The notes under the pieces are model-generated. The model worked only from the letters and a program-made list of their open reading frames with translations. It ran no database searches and was not told the origin of the DNA. A DNA stretch of 64,000 nt from Flavobacterium zhairuonense (GTDB lineage Bacteria > Bacteroidota > Bacteroidia > Flavobacteriales > Flavobacteriaceae): positions 62,001 to 126,000 of the forward strand of contig NZ_SJSY01000068.1 of NCBI RefSeq assembly GCF_004352915.1, read 5' to 3'. Made by a program: the position numbers and the translations under genes. How positions within the stretch are numbered: the first letter of the stretch is position 1; every line of letters starts with the position of its first letter. Positions 26,873 through 35,388 of the stretch are shown in pieces.

Positions 26873-27877
26873 TTATTCTTTTTCAACAGAAACAACTTCA
26901 TATTTATTTTTTCCATCAACTTGAACAGGCTGGTAATAGGTTTCACCAAATTTTACATATTTAGCATCTCCAATAGTTACTTCTTCACCTCCTTCAGGCA
27001 AATTATCTACCACTGTTCCTGCTGTTGGCGCTACTACTGTATATTTGCCACCGTCTTTTTCGTAGTAAGTTCCTCCGTAGTAATAATTATTTACCGTTCC
27101 TGTATTAACAGTTTCAGCTCCACTCGGAATATTGTTTACTGTGCCTCCAACTGGTGCAGGAACAGCTGTATAGCCTCCACTGGTAGAAGAGTACCAAACT
27201 CCTTGATCGTAATGGTATTTTTCGTTTTGTACACTAACAATAATTGCTGTAGTCGCTAATGTTGCTACGAAAAATCCCCATGGATGCCAAACTGGTCCCC
27301 AATAAAATGGCACGTAAGGACGTGGAAAATAAGGATGATAACAGTTGTATCTGTAGCCACCATATACATAAGGAGGACGAACATAAGGGCGAGGCCCAGG
27401 TCTTACAATGGTATTGCGATTATTTCGGACATGAACGCTGTTATTTACGTTAATATTTACATTGTTTCTGTTTCGATTAACGGTATTGCCACTAATATTT
27501 CTGTTGCCAGAATTATTAATTCTGTTTCCGTTGTTTTTATTGATGCCATTACCGTTATTATTTCGAATATTTGAAGTAGTTCCACCATTTATTCTGGTGC
27601 CGCTATTATTTGCACCCGGACGAGAAACCGCAGGTCTTGTCTGAGCAGAAGGTCTTGATTGCGTTGCTGGTCTCGCTTCTCTGGTAGGTCTTGCTTGTCT
27701 CATTTGTCCGCCTCCGCTTCCGCCATGAAGACCACCTCCACCACGAGCACCTCCGCCTCCCGCGCCATGAAAGCCACCTCGTCCTCGTTGTGCAAAACCG
27801 TCAACTGAAATCATAAAAAGTGATCCGATGAAAAGGATGCAAATCGTTTTTCTTAATGTAGAGCTTATATTTTTCAT
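26873..27877 (-). CDS. DUF6515-family secreted protein with Gly-rich and Asn-rich regions
   Basis: A 334-residue exported protein. The signal peptide ends near VDGFAQ; residues about 30-60 are Gly/Arg-rich (RGRGGFHGAGGGGARGGGG), about 60-95 Pro/Arg/Thr-rich, and about 90-155 an Asn-rich run of short N-x-N/N-R repeats. A hydrophobic segment FFVATLATTAIIV near residue 200 is followed by a C-terminal part with repeated YYGGTYYEKDGGKYTVV and VKFGETYYQPV units, typical of DUF6515. The function is unknown. Position between porin and FGE genes suggests a link to the sulfatase system. Confidence 0.8.
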   Translation of the reverse strand: MKNISSTLRKTICILFIGSLFMISVDGFAQRGRGGFHGAGGGGARGGGGLHGGSGGGQMRQARPTREARPATQSRPSAQTRPAVSRPGANNSGTRINGGTTSNIRNNNGNGINKNNGNRINNSGNRNISGNTVNRNRNNVNINVNNSVHVRNNRNTIVRPGPRPYVRPPYVYGGYRYNCYHPYFPRPYVPFYWGPVWHPWGFFVATLATTAIIVSVQNEKYHYDQGVWYSSTSGGYTAVPAPVGGTVNNIPSGAETVNTGTVNNYYYGGTYYEKDGGKYTVVAPTAGTVVDNLPEGGEEVTIGDAKYVKFGETYYQPVQVDGKNKYEVVSVEKE

Positions 27878-27964
27878 TTTCAGAGTTTTAGTTTTATAAA
27901 GTTATTAAAAAAAAGAATTCTGCTGTAAAAATTTAACTATAATTCAGTTTGGCTATTTTTGGAT

Positions 27965-29197
27965 TTATAGCGAAATGTCCCACTGAATTCTAAATCGCCA
28001 ACCTTGCTCTAACGGCAATGTTTTGTCTTGAAAACTAAAATAGCTGACTTCTGAAGTCAGTTTGTTTTTATGACCGTTGAAAAACCAGTTAAAAGCAATA
28101 GTGGTTTCTTCCTGAGAGTTTTCTTTGATTGAATCATCGGGTCTGTATCCAGAATGTCTGGCTGCCATTTCTAATTTTTTTGGCCACCATTCAAAAACAT
28201 TACTAAAGAAATAGCCTGCCTGAACATAATAACCTCTTAATGTTGTAGTCTTGTCGAAGTTTAATTTATCTATAATGTCTTTTGTATGCAATTCGCTCTG
28301 CCATGAAAAGCCACGGTACATAAAGGCTGTTTCAATATTCCATTGATTTACACGATATTGTCCGGGTAGTCCATTTTCAAAACCTTCCAAAGATCCTCCT
28401 CCTGATTGCGAAAATCGAGTGTAAGGGCTTCGGTTTGTTAAACCTGAAATGGCAATAATTGGAGTAGGTTTTTCGTGAAATTCTAAATCACTGCCTTCAA
28501 AGTCAAGAAATCTTCCAAGAAAATTCCATTGAGCGCGTCCAAAATACATCAGATTTCCGTCGTCGTTTGCCGTATTTCCTCTCCCGGTTCCTGTAAGTGC
28601 TGCGGCCCAATAATTAAAATCAGCAATTCCGGCGCCTTTTAAATGTCCATAAACTTCGACTCCCATTTGCCTGTCGGCTGTAAAAGGGCGATTGATTAAG
28701 GATCGGTCAACTGTTTGCTGTTCGCCACTGCTTATAAAACGTTCACGGGTATATTCTACTTTCCATTGGCCAGCTTTAAAGCTAAGCCATTCCCATTTTT
28801 CAACCATCAGCCTAAAATCTAACAAATTAGATTGGCTGAGTTCGTATTCCCAATAATATTTCAACCACGGATGAAAAGCATGTCCACCCACTTTTAATCT
28901 AGCTCTATTGATTTTAAAAGTTGTTTTGGTATCTTGACTGTAATCGTCATAAGTTAAAGGATCTGTATCGTTGGGTGTCGAAAATCGAAACTGAAGTCGG
29001 CTCTGTAATTGAAAAAGGAATTTATTGTCTTTGGTCCTTAATTCGATTCCTTTGTTTCCATAGCTGACATTAATTAGCTTAGTAGTGTCTTTTTCCTTTT
29101 CAAGCTGCGCCATTCCATTTAAACCAATTAAAAGCATTAAGGATGTCAAAATAATTTTTGAAATCGAAATAGTTTTATTTGTTTTATATATCTGCAT
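27965..29197 (-). CDS. Outer-membrane porin of the phosphate-selective porin O/P family
   Basis: A 410-residue beta-barrel protein. The signal peptide ends near LNGMAQ. KFLFQLQSRLQFRF followed by FKINRARLKVGGHAF and LKYYWEYELS are typical N-terminal strands of OprO/OprP-like porins in Bacteroidota; the C-terminus ends in alternating hydrophobic residues (WRFRIQWDISL). OprP-type porins favour anions such as phosphate, which would fit passage of sulfate or organosulfates, but the selectivity residues cannot be judged. It starts 18 bases after the preceding outer-membrane protein gene. Confidence 0.85.
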   Translation of the reverse strand: MQIYKTNKTISISKIILTSLMLLIGLNGMAQLEKEKDTTKLINVSYGNKGIELRTKDNKFLFQLQSRLQFRFSTPNDTDPLTYDDYSQDTKTTFKINRARLKVGGHAFHPWLKYYWEYELSQSNLLDFRLMVEKWEWLSFKAGQWKVEYTRERFISSGEQQTVDRSLINRPFTADRQMGVEVYGHLKGAGIADFNYWAAALTGTGRGNTANDDGNLMYFGRAQWNFLGRFLDFEGSDLEFHEKPTPIIAISGLTNRSPYTRFSQSGGGSLEGFENGLPGQYRVNQWNIETAFMYRGFSWQSELHTKDIIDKLNFDKTTTLRGYYVQAGYFFSNVFEWWPKKLEMAARHSGYRPDDSIKENSQEETTIAFNWFFNGHKNKLTSEVSYFSFQDKTLPLEQGWRFRIQWDISL

Positions 29198-29215
29198 AAT
29201 TGGTTTTTAAATCGT

Positions 29216-29803
29216 TTATTTTCCTCCAAAGTTTTTTGCAATTCCTAAGCCAATCCCCCAGCTGTCATAAGCATTCCATTTTAAATCATAACTAAAAGTT
29301 CCAAAAAGCTCCCAGTCTTTTGGCAGTTCATAGCCATATTCAACTCCGGCTCTTGTGAGGAAATAATTTTCTTCTTTTGCAAATTCACCTCCAAAGCCTA
29401 ATAGGAAACTCCAATGTTCATTTGGTTTATATATTCCCATTAATGCTGGCGCAATTGGATAGCTTCTTTCGACAGTTTCTTTGTCTTCTTCGCTGTCATA
29501 TACTTTTTCGACTTTATATTTTTCCACTATAAAATCGGTATGAAGACCAATAGCCCATTTTTCATGAAACTGATAAGTATAATCTACTCCCCATGCCGGA
29601 AGACTTAAAACTTCGCGATTTCCGTCGTCATCGATGCCTTCGAAAACGTGAACATGATTGATCGAAATGCCTATCTGATGATGCGGACGAAACGTTTTTT
29701 CTTCTTTTTCCTGCGAATTGATTTTATTAGAAAAAATAATTGTCAGTGAAAAAATAGCGGTAGAAAAAAAGATTTTTTTAAAATAAATTTTTGTGTAAAA
29801 CAT
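29216..29803 (-). CDS. Small outer-membrane beta-barrel protein of unknown function
   Basis: A 195-residue protein with an N-terminal hydrophobic signal and alternating strands (QIGISINHVHVFEG, WGVDYTYQFHEKWAIGLHTDF, HWSFLLGFGGEF, WGIGLGIAKNFG), typical of a small eight-stranded barrel. No family name can be given. It lies between the sulfatase and porin genes, 18 bases from the porin gene, so it probably belongs to the same unit. Confidence 0.75.
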   Translation of the reverse strand: MFYTKIYFKKIFFSTAIFSLTIIFSNKINSQEKEEKTFRPHHQIGISINHVHVFEGIDDDGNREVLSLPAWGVDYTYQFHEKWAIGLHTDFIVEKYKVEKVYDSEEDKETVERSYPIAPALMGIYKPNEHWSFLLGFGGEFAKEENYFLTRAGVEYGYELPKDWELFGTFSYDLKWNAYDSWGIGLGIAKNFGGK

Positions 29804-29864
29804 TGTGATTCATGGTTAATGAAACATTTATTTTAAGATCAAACATTTAAGCAATTATATAGAG

Positions 29865-29909
29865 AAAGAGGTATTACGGTCAGTTTTACTGTTCACTAAA
29901 TACCTCTTT
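29865..29909 (-). terminator. Hairpin between the sulfatase gene and the rest of the cluster
   Basis: AAAGAGGTATT (29865-29875) and AATACCTCTTT (29899-29909) form an 11-bp stem. On the minus strand it lies 20 bases past the sulfatase stop and is followed by CTCTATATAATT, not a clean T run, so it could attenuate rather than fully stop transcription into the downstream genes. Confidence 0.6.
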
Positions 29910-29929
29910 TCTTTTTTCTGAATTATTGA

Positions 29930-32371
29930 TTAATCTCTTCCAAGTGCTCTTTTAGCTTCATTGTTTAAGTCAGAGTATTCAATTTTTCCAACGCTTACGC
30001 CAACACCAATGATTTCTCCTCCTTTGAAAGTACCTGGAGTTTTGTATTCTTTACTAACAGAATCTCCGCTGTCGAAACCAACACAAAGTCCATCTCCAGC
30101 TAGTGTGAATTTTCCAGATTGTGTTCGCATTGGTCCTGAAGCAACTTCTTTTCCGTCGATATAAAGTTTCATTTGACCAAGAGATTCTCCATTTGGACCT
30201 GCTTTTTCTCGAATAAATTCCATTCCAAAAACATGTTTTCCTGTTGTAATTGGCACATTTGAAGTGAATTTTTGTTCAGGAGCAATTCCTAAGAAATTGT
30301 ACACATAATTCAATTTGCCATCTTTTACAAATAAAGTATGTCCTCCAAAACGAGATCCGTGGGCAAAAATTACCCCTGAAGCTTTAGCATCTTTTATATC
30401 AACATCGGCAAGAATTTTATAAGAACGGCCACGTACATTTACAGCTACACCTTCAGGTACTGGAGAAGTTCGTGGATAATATTTGTAAAGATCGCGAGGT
30501 GGTTCAGAAGAAGGTCTTTCTATACCCAAAACTTCAATTGCAGAACGATCATCTAGTGGTAATACAAGGTTTTTGGCTGCTTCGTCATTCCAATCTTTAA
30601 TTAATTCTTTTAATTTATCTGGATATTTTTTAGCTAAATTATTTACTTCTGCTCGATCAATATCAGTGTTGTATAATTCCCATTCATCTTTGTCAAAGTT
30701 TCCTTTTCCAACTAATGGAGTATGTAGGGCAACAGCCTTCCATCCATCTTTCCATAAAGCTCGGCTTCCTAGCATAGCAAAATACTGAATGTGTTTTTGA
30801 GTTTTTGTATCAGGTGTGGCATCAAAAGTATAACGCATGGAGACTCCTGATAATGGATATTGCGGCACTCCACGATATACCTTTGGCATTTCAAGTCCGC
30901 AAATGTCCAAAATCGTAGGTACAATGTCCGTTGAATGATGAAATTGATCACGAACTACACCTTTTGCTTTGATTCCTTTTGGCCAAGAAATTACCAAAGG
31001 ATCACAAGTTCCTCCCGCATATTCACTATATCTTTTGAACATTTTAAACGGTGTAGAAAAAGCAGCTGCCCAGCCTGTAGGATAATGTTCATAAGTATCA
31101 GGACTTCCCAATTTATCTAAATATTTTAAGTTTTCTTTTAATTCATCAGGATAACCATTGAAGAATTTATTTTCATTTACAGAACCTGTTGGAGAACCTT
31201 CGCCCGAAGCTCCATTATCAGCAGCATAAATTACAACTGTATTTTCTAATTGACCAGTTTGTTCTAGATAATCAATTACACGGCCTACTTGAGCATCAGT
31301 ATATTCAGAGAAACCAGCATAAACTTCAGCTAATCTTGAGAATAATTTTTTTTCATCGGCACTCAATTTATTCCACTCTAATACTTCGTCACCTGGATTT
31401 GAAACATTTTTAGGAAGCGGATTAAAATTTGCATATTCTGTACCTTTAGGTATTACGCCTTTAGCAATCATACGTGGCAATACCCATTTGCGATAGGCTT
31501 CATAACCGCCGTCAAATTTACCTTTGTATTTTGCGATATATTCTTCCGGAGCTTGATGCGGTGCATGGTTGGCGCCCGGACAATACCACATATACCAAGG
31601 TTTAGAAGGATTTGTAGCCTTTTGATCTTTTAGGAATTCTATAGCATGATCTGTTAAATCCTTTGATAAGTGATATCCTTCTTCCGGAGTTGCTGGTGGT
31701 TCAACAAAGTGGTTGTCTTCAACTAAATCAGGGTACCATTGATTAGTTTCTCCTCCAAGAAATCCATAAAAACGATCAAATCCCATTTGTAGTGGCCAAG
31801 TGCTTCGATCTCCTCCCGAAGCTACGTCTTGCTCTGGAACGTTATGATCTTTTCCTATCCAAAAAGTACTCCATCCATTATCTTGCAATACTTGACCTAT
31901 TGTAGCAGCTTGTTTTGGGAGTCTTCCGCTTCCACCAGGGAAACCTGCTGCAGCTTCTGTAATTGCAGCCATTCCATTTAGATGGTGGTTTCTTCCTGTT
32001 AGCAAGGTCGATCTTGTTGGAGAGCATAAAGCCGTTGTATGCCATTGCGAATAGGTAATTCCATTATCCGCTAATTTTTGCATGGTTGGCATATTAATAG
32101 CACCACCATAAGGTGACCAAGCGGCAAGTCCTGTATCATCATATAAAATAAATAAAATATTTGGTGATCCTTCAGGAGCTTTTTTAGGAGTATAAGGTGT
32201 CCAGTCTTCTTTCGAGTCTCTGACATCTAATGCTATTTTACCATGAAAAGTTTCCTTGGTTACTTGTTGAGGATCTGCTTGAGCAGATGCCTTTTGACTT
32301 ATGCCTAGAAAAAGACATAAAAAGAATAACGTGACACTTATTTTAAATGTCTTGGTATTGCTGATCTTCAT
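29930..32371 (-). CDS. Arylsulfatase, formylglycine-dependent
   Basis: An 813-residue secreted sulfatase; the signal peptide ends near ISQKASAQ. The catalytic motif TALCSPTRSTLLTGR puts the formylglycine precursor at Cys116 in C-S-P-T-R. Metal ligands include LYDDTG near residue 78 and the YAADNGASGEGSP segment. A C-terminal extension from about residue 640 to the end, with LYIDGKEVASGPM, resembles a lectin-like sandwich and is common in the long arylsulfatases. It hydrolyses sulfate esters in the periplasm; the substrate is unknown. It needs the FGE encoded downstream in the same cluster. Confidence 0.95.
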   Translation of the reverse strand: MKISNTKTFKISVTLFFLCLFLGISQKASAQADPQQVTKETFHGKIALDVRDSKEDWTPYTPKKAPEGSPNILFILYDDTGLAAWSPYGGAINMPTMQKLADNGITYSQWHTTALCSPTRSTLLTGRNHHLNGMAAITEAAAGFPGGSGRLPKQAATIGQVLQDNGWSTFWIGKDHNVPEQDVASGGDRSTWPLQMGFDRFYGFLGGETNQWYPDLVEDNHFVEPPATPEEGYHLSKDLTDHAIEFLKDQKATNPSKPWYMWYCPGANHAPHQAPEEYIAKYKGKFDGGYEAYRKWVLPRMIAKGVIPKGTEYANFNPLPKNVSNPGDEVLEWNKLSADEKKLFSRLAEVYAGFSEYTDAQVGRVIDYLEQTGQLENTVVIYAADNGASGEGSPTGSVNENKFFNGYPDELKENLKYLDKLGSPDTYEHYPTGWAAAFSTPFKMFKRYSEYAGGTCDPLVISWPKGIKAKGVVRDQFHHSTDIVPTILDICGLEMPKVYRGVPQYPLSGVSMRYTFDATPDTKTQKHIQYFAMLGSRALWKDGWKAVALHTPLVGKGNFDKDEWELYNTDIDRAEVNNLAKKYPDKLKELIKDWNDEAAKNLVLPLDDRSAIEVLGIERPSSEPPRDLYKYYPRTSPVPEGVAVNVRGRSYKILADVDIKDAKASGVIFAHGSRFGGHTLFVKDGKLNYVYNFLGIAPEQKFTSNVPITTGKHVFGMEFIREKAGPNGESLGQMKLYIDGKEVASGPMRTQSGKFTLAGDGLCVGFDSGDSVSKEYKTPGTFKGGEIIGVGVSVGKIEYSDLNNEAKRALGRD

Positions 32372-32746
32372 GATTTTAAGGTGTTAATTGTTATTTAATA
32401 GTGAAAAACACTTTTTGATTTTCTCGATAAAAAATTAATCCGTAAATAATAATGCAGCTTGAAAGGATATAGAATGTGAATTTTCTTAAAGAACTCAAAA
32501 TTAAATAATAAAAGAGCCGAGTAGGATTGTTTAAAGGCTTTAAATGGTTTCATTTTATAATTTGCAACATCAAAAAAGCAGTTTTTTTAGAGGTTTGAAG
32601 CGAAAACAGGAAGTTTTTAATTTTAAAATCTTTTGAAGAGATTTTGAAGAATTGAACAAAATTGAAATGATTTGTTTCCAGAAAAAAGCACCTTTTTAAA
32701 CTATAATATTTAAATTTGCAGCCAAAATAACAACAACACAACTCTT
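32372..32746. other. Divergent intergenic region, sulfatase / pyrD
   Basis: These 375 bases hold no convincing gene. A clear -7 box for pyrD (TAAATTTG, 32711-32718, plus strand) lies 28 bases before its ATG. I find no clear TAnnTTTG box directly upstream of the sulfatase gene. A 63-codon minus-strand frame at 32550-32741 looks like random AT-rich sequence. Confidence 0.5.
32711..32718 (+). promoter_or_regulatory. -7 box of the pyrD promoter
   Basis: TAAATTTG matches TAnnTTTG and is followed by C, with the ATG 28 bases downstream. Confidence 0.55.
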
Positions 32747-33781
32747 ATGTATAAATTGATAATCCGTCCGATACTTTTTTGGTTTGATCCTGAAGAAGTG
32801 CATTATTTTACTTTTTCATTCGTTAAATTCATTTCAAAAATTCCAGGAGTTTCATCAATTATAAGAGCAATTTACGAAGTAAAAGACAGTCGTTTAGAGC
32901 GAGAAGTTTTCGGAATAAAATTCAAAAATCCGGTTGGACTTGCTGCAGGATTTGATAAAGATGCTAAGCTGTACAAAGAATTAGGCGATTTTGGTTTTGG
33001 TTTCATCGAAATCGGAACCGTGACTCCAGTTGGTCAGGAAGGAAATCCAAAAAAACGTTTATTCCGTTTAAAAGAAGATCAAGCGATTATTAACCGAATG
33101 GGATTTAATAATGGCGGAGTTCTGGAAGCTGTAGAACGTTTGAAGAAAAATTCAGGTGTTTTAATTGGAGGAAACATCGGAAAGAATAAAGTGACTGATA
33201 ACGAAGATGCTGTTAAAGATTACATCATTTGTTTTGATGCTTTGTACGATCATGTTGATTATTTTGTGGTAAATGTGAGTTCACCAAATACGCCAAATTT
33301 AAGAGCGCTTCAAGATAAAGAGCCTTTAACGGCTTTATTGCAGACATTGCAGAACAGAAATGTTGAAAAGCAAAAAACAAGCACTCAAAAAGTAAAACCA
33401 ATTCTTTTAAAAATTGCTCCAGACTTAACAGACGAGCAATTATTAGATATTATTGATATTGTAAAAACAACTCAAATTGCAGGTGTAATTGCAACAAATA
33501 CTACAATTTCGAGAGAAGGTTTACAATCTGCTAATCAATCTGAAATGGGAGGTTTGTCTGGAAAACCATTAACAAAACGCTCTACAGAAGTAATTCGTTT
33601 TCTTTCAGAAAAAAGCAATAAAGCATTCCCAATTATTGGAGTAGGAGGAATTCATTCTGCCGATGATGCCATCGAAAAACTAAACGCAGGAGCAAGTTTA
33701 GTGCAATTGTACACCGGATTTATTTATGAAGGCCCAGCGTTGATTAAAGCAATCAACAAAAAAGTTTTAGCACAGTTGTAA
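32747..33781 (+). CDS. pyrD: Dihydroorotate dehydrogenase, quinone-dependent (class 2)
   Basis: A 344-residue flavoprotein that oxidises dihydroorotate to orotate in pyrimidine synthesis and passes electrons to quinones. The N-terminal helices that anchor class 2 enzymes to the membrane are present (about 1-45). Barrel motifs follow: [54 protein letters not shown] and [13 protein letters not shown]. The catalytic Ser of class 2 enzymes is in NVSSPNT. Its 3' end overlaps the end of the convergent DUF3307 gene by 15 bases. Confidence 0.97.
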   Translation: MYKLIIRPILFWFDPEEVHYFTFSFVKFISKIPGVSSIIRAIYEVKDSRLEREVFGIKFKNPVGLAAGFDKDAKLYKELGDFGFGFIEIGTVTPVGQEGNPKKRLFRLKEDQAIINRMGFNNGGVLEAVERLKKNSGVLIGGNIGKNKVTDNEDAVKDYIICFDALYDHVDYFVVNVSSPNTPNLRALQDKEPLTALLQTLQNRNVEKQKTSTQKVKPILLKIAPDLTDEQLLDIIDIVKTTQIAGVIATNTTISREGLQSANQSEMGGLSGKPLTKRSTEVIRFLSEKSNKAFPIIGVGGIHSADDAIEKLNAGASLVQLYTGFIYEGPALIKAINKKVLAQL

Positions 33782-34480
33782 TAGTGCTTGAATTGCTAAT
33801 CCGGTAAGGATAGAAATTCCGAAACTAATTAAAGTGCCAATCATTACATATTCGGTAAGTTTTCTGTCTTTGGCTTCTTGTAAATCTCCAAACCTAAAAA
33901 TAGATTTTGCGGCCAATAAAAAACCGATTGCTTCGAAATGCCCTGTCAAAATAAAACAAACTACAAATAGACGTTCTAATATGCCAATGTAATTTCCTGC
34001 ATTGGCAAGCGAATTGTCTTGATGGCTGCCCTGGCTCTCCGGACTCCAAATAGAAATGATGGTTTTGATAAAAATAGATGCGGGTTTTGTAACCAATATA
34101 AAACCTGTCGTTAAAATCCAAAATTCATTCGAAGGAAGAAAAGGGATAATGCTATTTCTCTGATATAAGAGTGCAATTCCAATTAAAATCAAAAGATGTG
34201 CAATTTGATCGACTACAAACCAAGTGCGTTTGTTTTCGGGTTTTTGAAAATTCAATTTGATTAAATCGATGATGCCATGAGTAACAGCAATCAAAATAGC
34301 ATAAGGGATAAAGTAGATTTCTCCAACTAAAACGGCTGCCAGAACTCCATGAAGCAAAATATGAAGATATAGGTAGATACTTTTATATTTTTTGTTTTCC
34401 TTGTCGATAACCCAGGAATTAGGCTGCCAGATAAAATCGCCTAATAAATGTGCTAAAAGCAGTTTTATAAATATAATCAT
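33767..34480 (-). CDS. DUF3307 membrane protein, partner of SatD
   Basis: A 237-residue polytopic protein with about six to seven hydrophobic helices. The N-terminus has [18 protein letters not shown], the DUF3307 signature with His and Asp in a membrane segment. Further polar residues sit within or beside helices: [21 protein letters not shown] and a C-terminal AKSIFRF. Repeated H-x-x-x-D-type pairs in helices recall membrane-embedded metal enzymes, but no catalytic role is known for the family. Its ATG overlaps the SatD stop by four bases, so the two are translationally coupled. The end overlaps pyrD tail to tail. Confidence 0.85.
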   Translation of the reverse strand: MIIFIKLLLAHLLGDFIWQPNSWVIDKENKKYKSIYLYLHILLHGVLAAVLVGEIYFIPYAILIAVTHGIIDLIKLNFQKPENKRTWFVVDQIAHLLILIGIALLYQRNSIIPFLPSNEFWILTTGFILVTKPASIFIKTIISIWSPESQGSHQDNSLANAGNYIGILERLFVVCFILTGHFEAIGFLLAAKSIFRFGDLQEAKDRKLTEYVMIGTLISFGISILTGLAIQALLQLC

Positions 34481-35088
34481 GGGGCAAGTTGTTTTATTTG
34501 AGTTCTAAAATATCGGTCTAAATTCATGACTAGATCAAATTGGGCGCGTTTTTGTCTTCGGCTTACGGCGGCTTGATTAATGCCTAATTTTTGTCCAAGC
34601 TCTTCCTGAGACAAATTTGGATTTTCAATTGCCAAAGCGACAAACTCAGCCGATTGTACCAGCCAACTGTCCATAAAAGTTAAAGCCAGTTGAAGCATCA
34701 AATTCATTTTTTCATCAAAAGCAAAATCACCAGTTCGCATGGCCAAGGTCACTTTTTGTTTTTTTAAAGTTTCAAAAAGTTCTCCCGAATGTATAAAGGC
34801 AGAACCATAACTTTCGGAGATTTTTTCAGCATCATGTGTTTTATCTCCAAAACCAATACTCATTCGTGCATCCGATTTTATTGCCCGTAAATGCGCTTTC
34901 ACTAAAATTGTGGCCAATAAAGCATCTTCAGGATTTTTAATTTCAATTTGAAATTCATCTCCTCTATAAACCTCCCATTGATTGGGTGTTGTGCCAAATG
35001 GAGCTAAAATCTTTTTTAAATCCTCAACCCAATGATTTGATTTCTGTTGCCTTGAACCAATAATGTCGCCTGTAATTACACTAGTCAT
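34477..35088 (-). CDS. SatD-family protein: cyclase/GGDEF-like palm domain fused to a helix-turn-helix
   Basis: A 203-residue soluble protein of the SatD family. The ATG at 35088 is used; a TTG two codons upstream is less likely. The N-terminal part has the order of motifs seen in class III cyclases: TGDIIGSR (Asp8), YRGDEFQ (residues 41-47), PEDALLATILVKAHLR, a RMSIGFGD strand and SYGSAFIHSGELFETL. Residues about 157-182 form a helix-turn-helix (LSQEELGQKLGINQAAVSRR). It could sense or make a nucleotide and regulate its own promoter. The cyclase resemblance is my reading of the motifs and is inference. It overlaps the DUF3307 gene by four bases. Confidence 0.8.
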   Translation of the reverse strand: MTSVITGDIIGSRQQKSNHWVEDLKKILAPFGTTPNQWEVYRGDEFQIEIKNPEDALLATILVKAHLRAIKSDARMSIGFGDKTHDAEKISESYGSAFIHSGELFETLKKQKVTLAMRTGDFAFDEKMNLMLQLALTFMDSWLVQSAEFVALAIENPNLSQEELGQKLGINQAAVSRRQKRAQFDLVMNLDRYFRTQIKQLAP

Positions 35089-35121
35089 AACCAAATATAA
35101 TTAAAAAAATATAAACTTTCT

Positions 35122-35223
35122 ATTACAAATATAAGTAATGTTTTTTATTATTACGTTTTTTGGTAATATTTTTTGTTATTACATTTTTTGGTAATATTTT
35201 TTGTTATTACATTTTTTGGTAAT
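35122..35223. promoter_or_regulatory. Array of four ATTAC-N8-GTAAT palindromes at exact 28-bp period
   Basis: Sites start at 35122, 35150, 35178 and 35206, each ATTAC, eight bases, GTAAT, with perfect arms. Three share the spacer (A/G)TTTTTTG; the site nearest satD has AAATATAA. On the minus strand that last site contains the -7 box TATATTTG (35126-35133), 38 bases before the satD ATG, so a bound protein would block the promoter. The array lies in the 300-base gap between satD (minus) and the HMG-CoA lyase gene (plus). SatD, which carries an HTH, is the obvious candidate binder; this is inference. Confidence 0.75.
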
Positions 35224-35388
35224 AATTTTTCCAATTACAATTTCCCATAATAATTATAGCGAAGTATTGTAGTGAATTACAATTTAAATGAACTTATATT
35301 TCTTATATGGTTTCAAAAAAATAGAAATAGGACATAATTTTTATTTCTTTAAAAAAGAAACTAACTTAGCTTTACAAAAGAAAAAGTT

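Noticed and set aside
27259..27644. Several plus-strand frames opposite the DUF6515 gene
   Set aside because: They arise from the low-complexity Asn/Gly codons of the minus-strand gene and show no start signal.
32550..32741. A 63-codon minus-strand frame in the sulfatase/pyrD gap
   Set aside because: It is rich in Cys/Phe/Lys, overlaps the pyrD promoter box, and looks like random AT-rich sequence.
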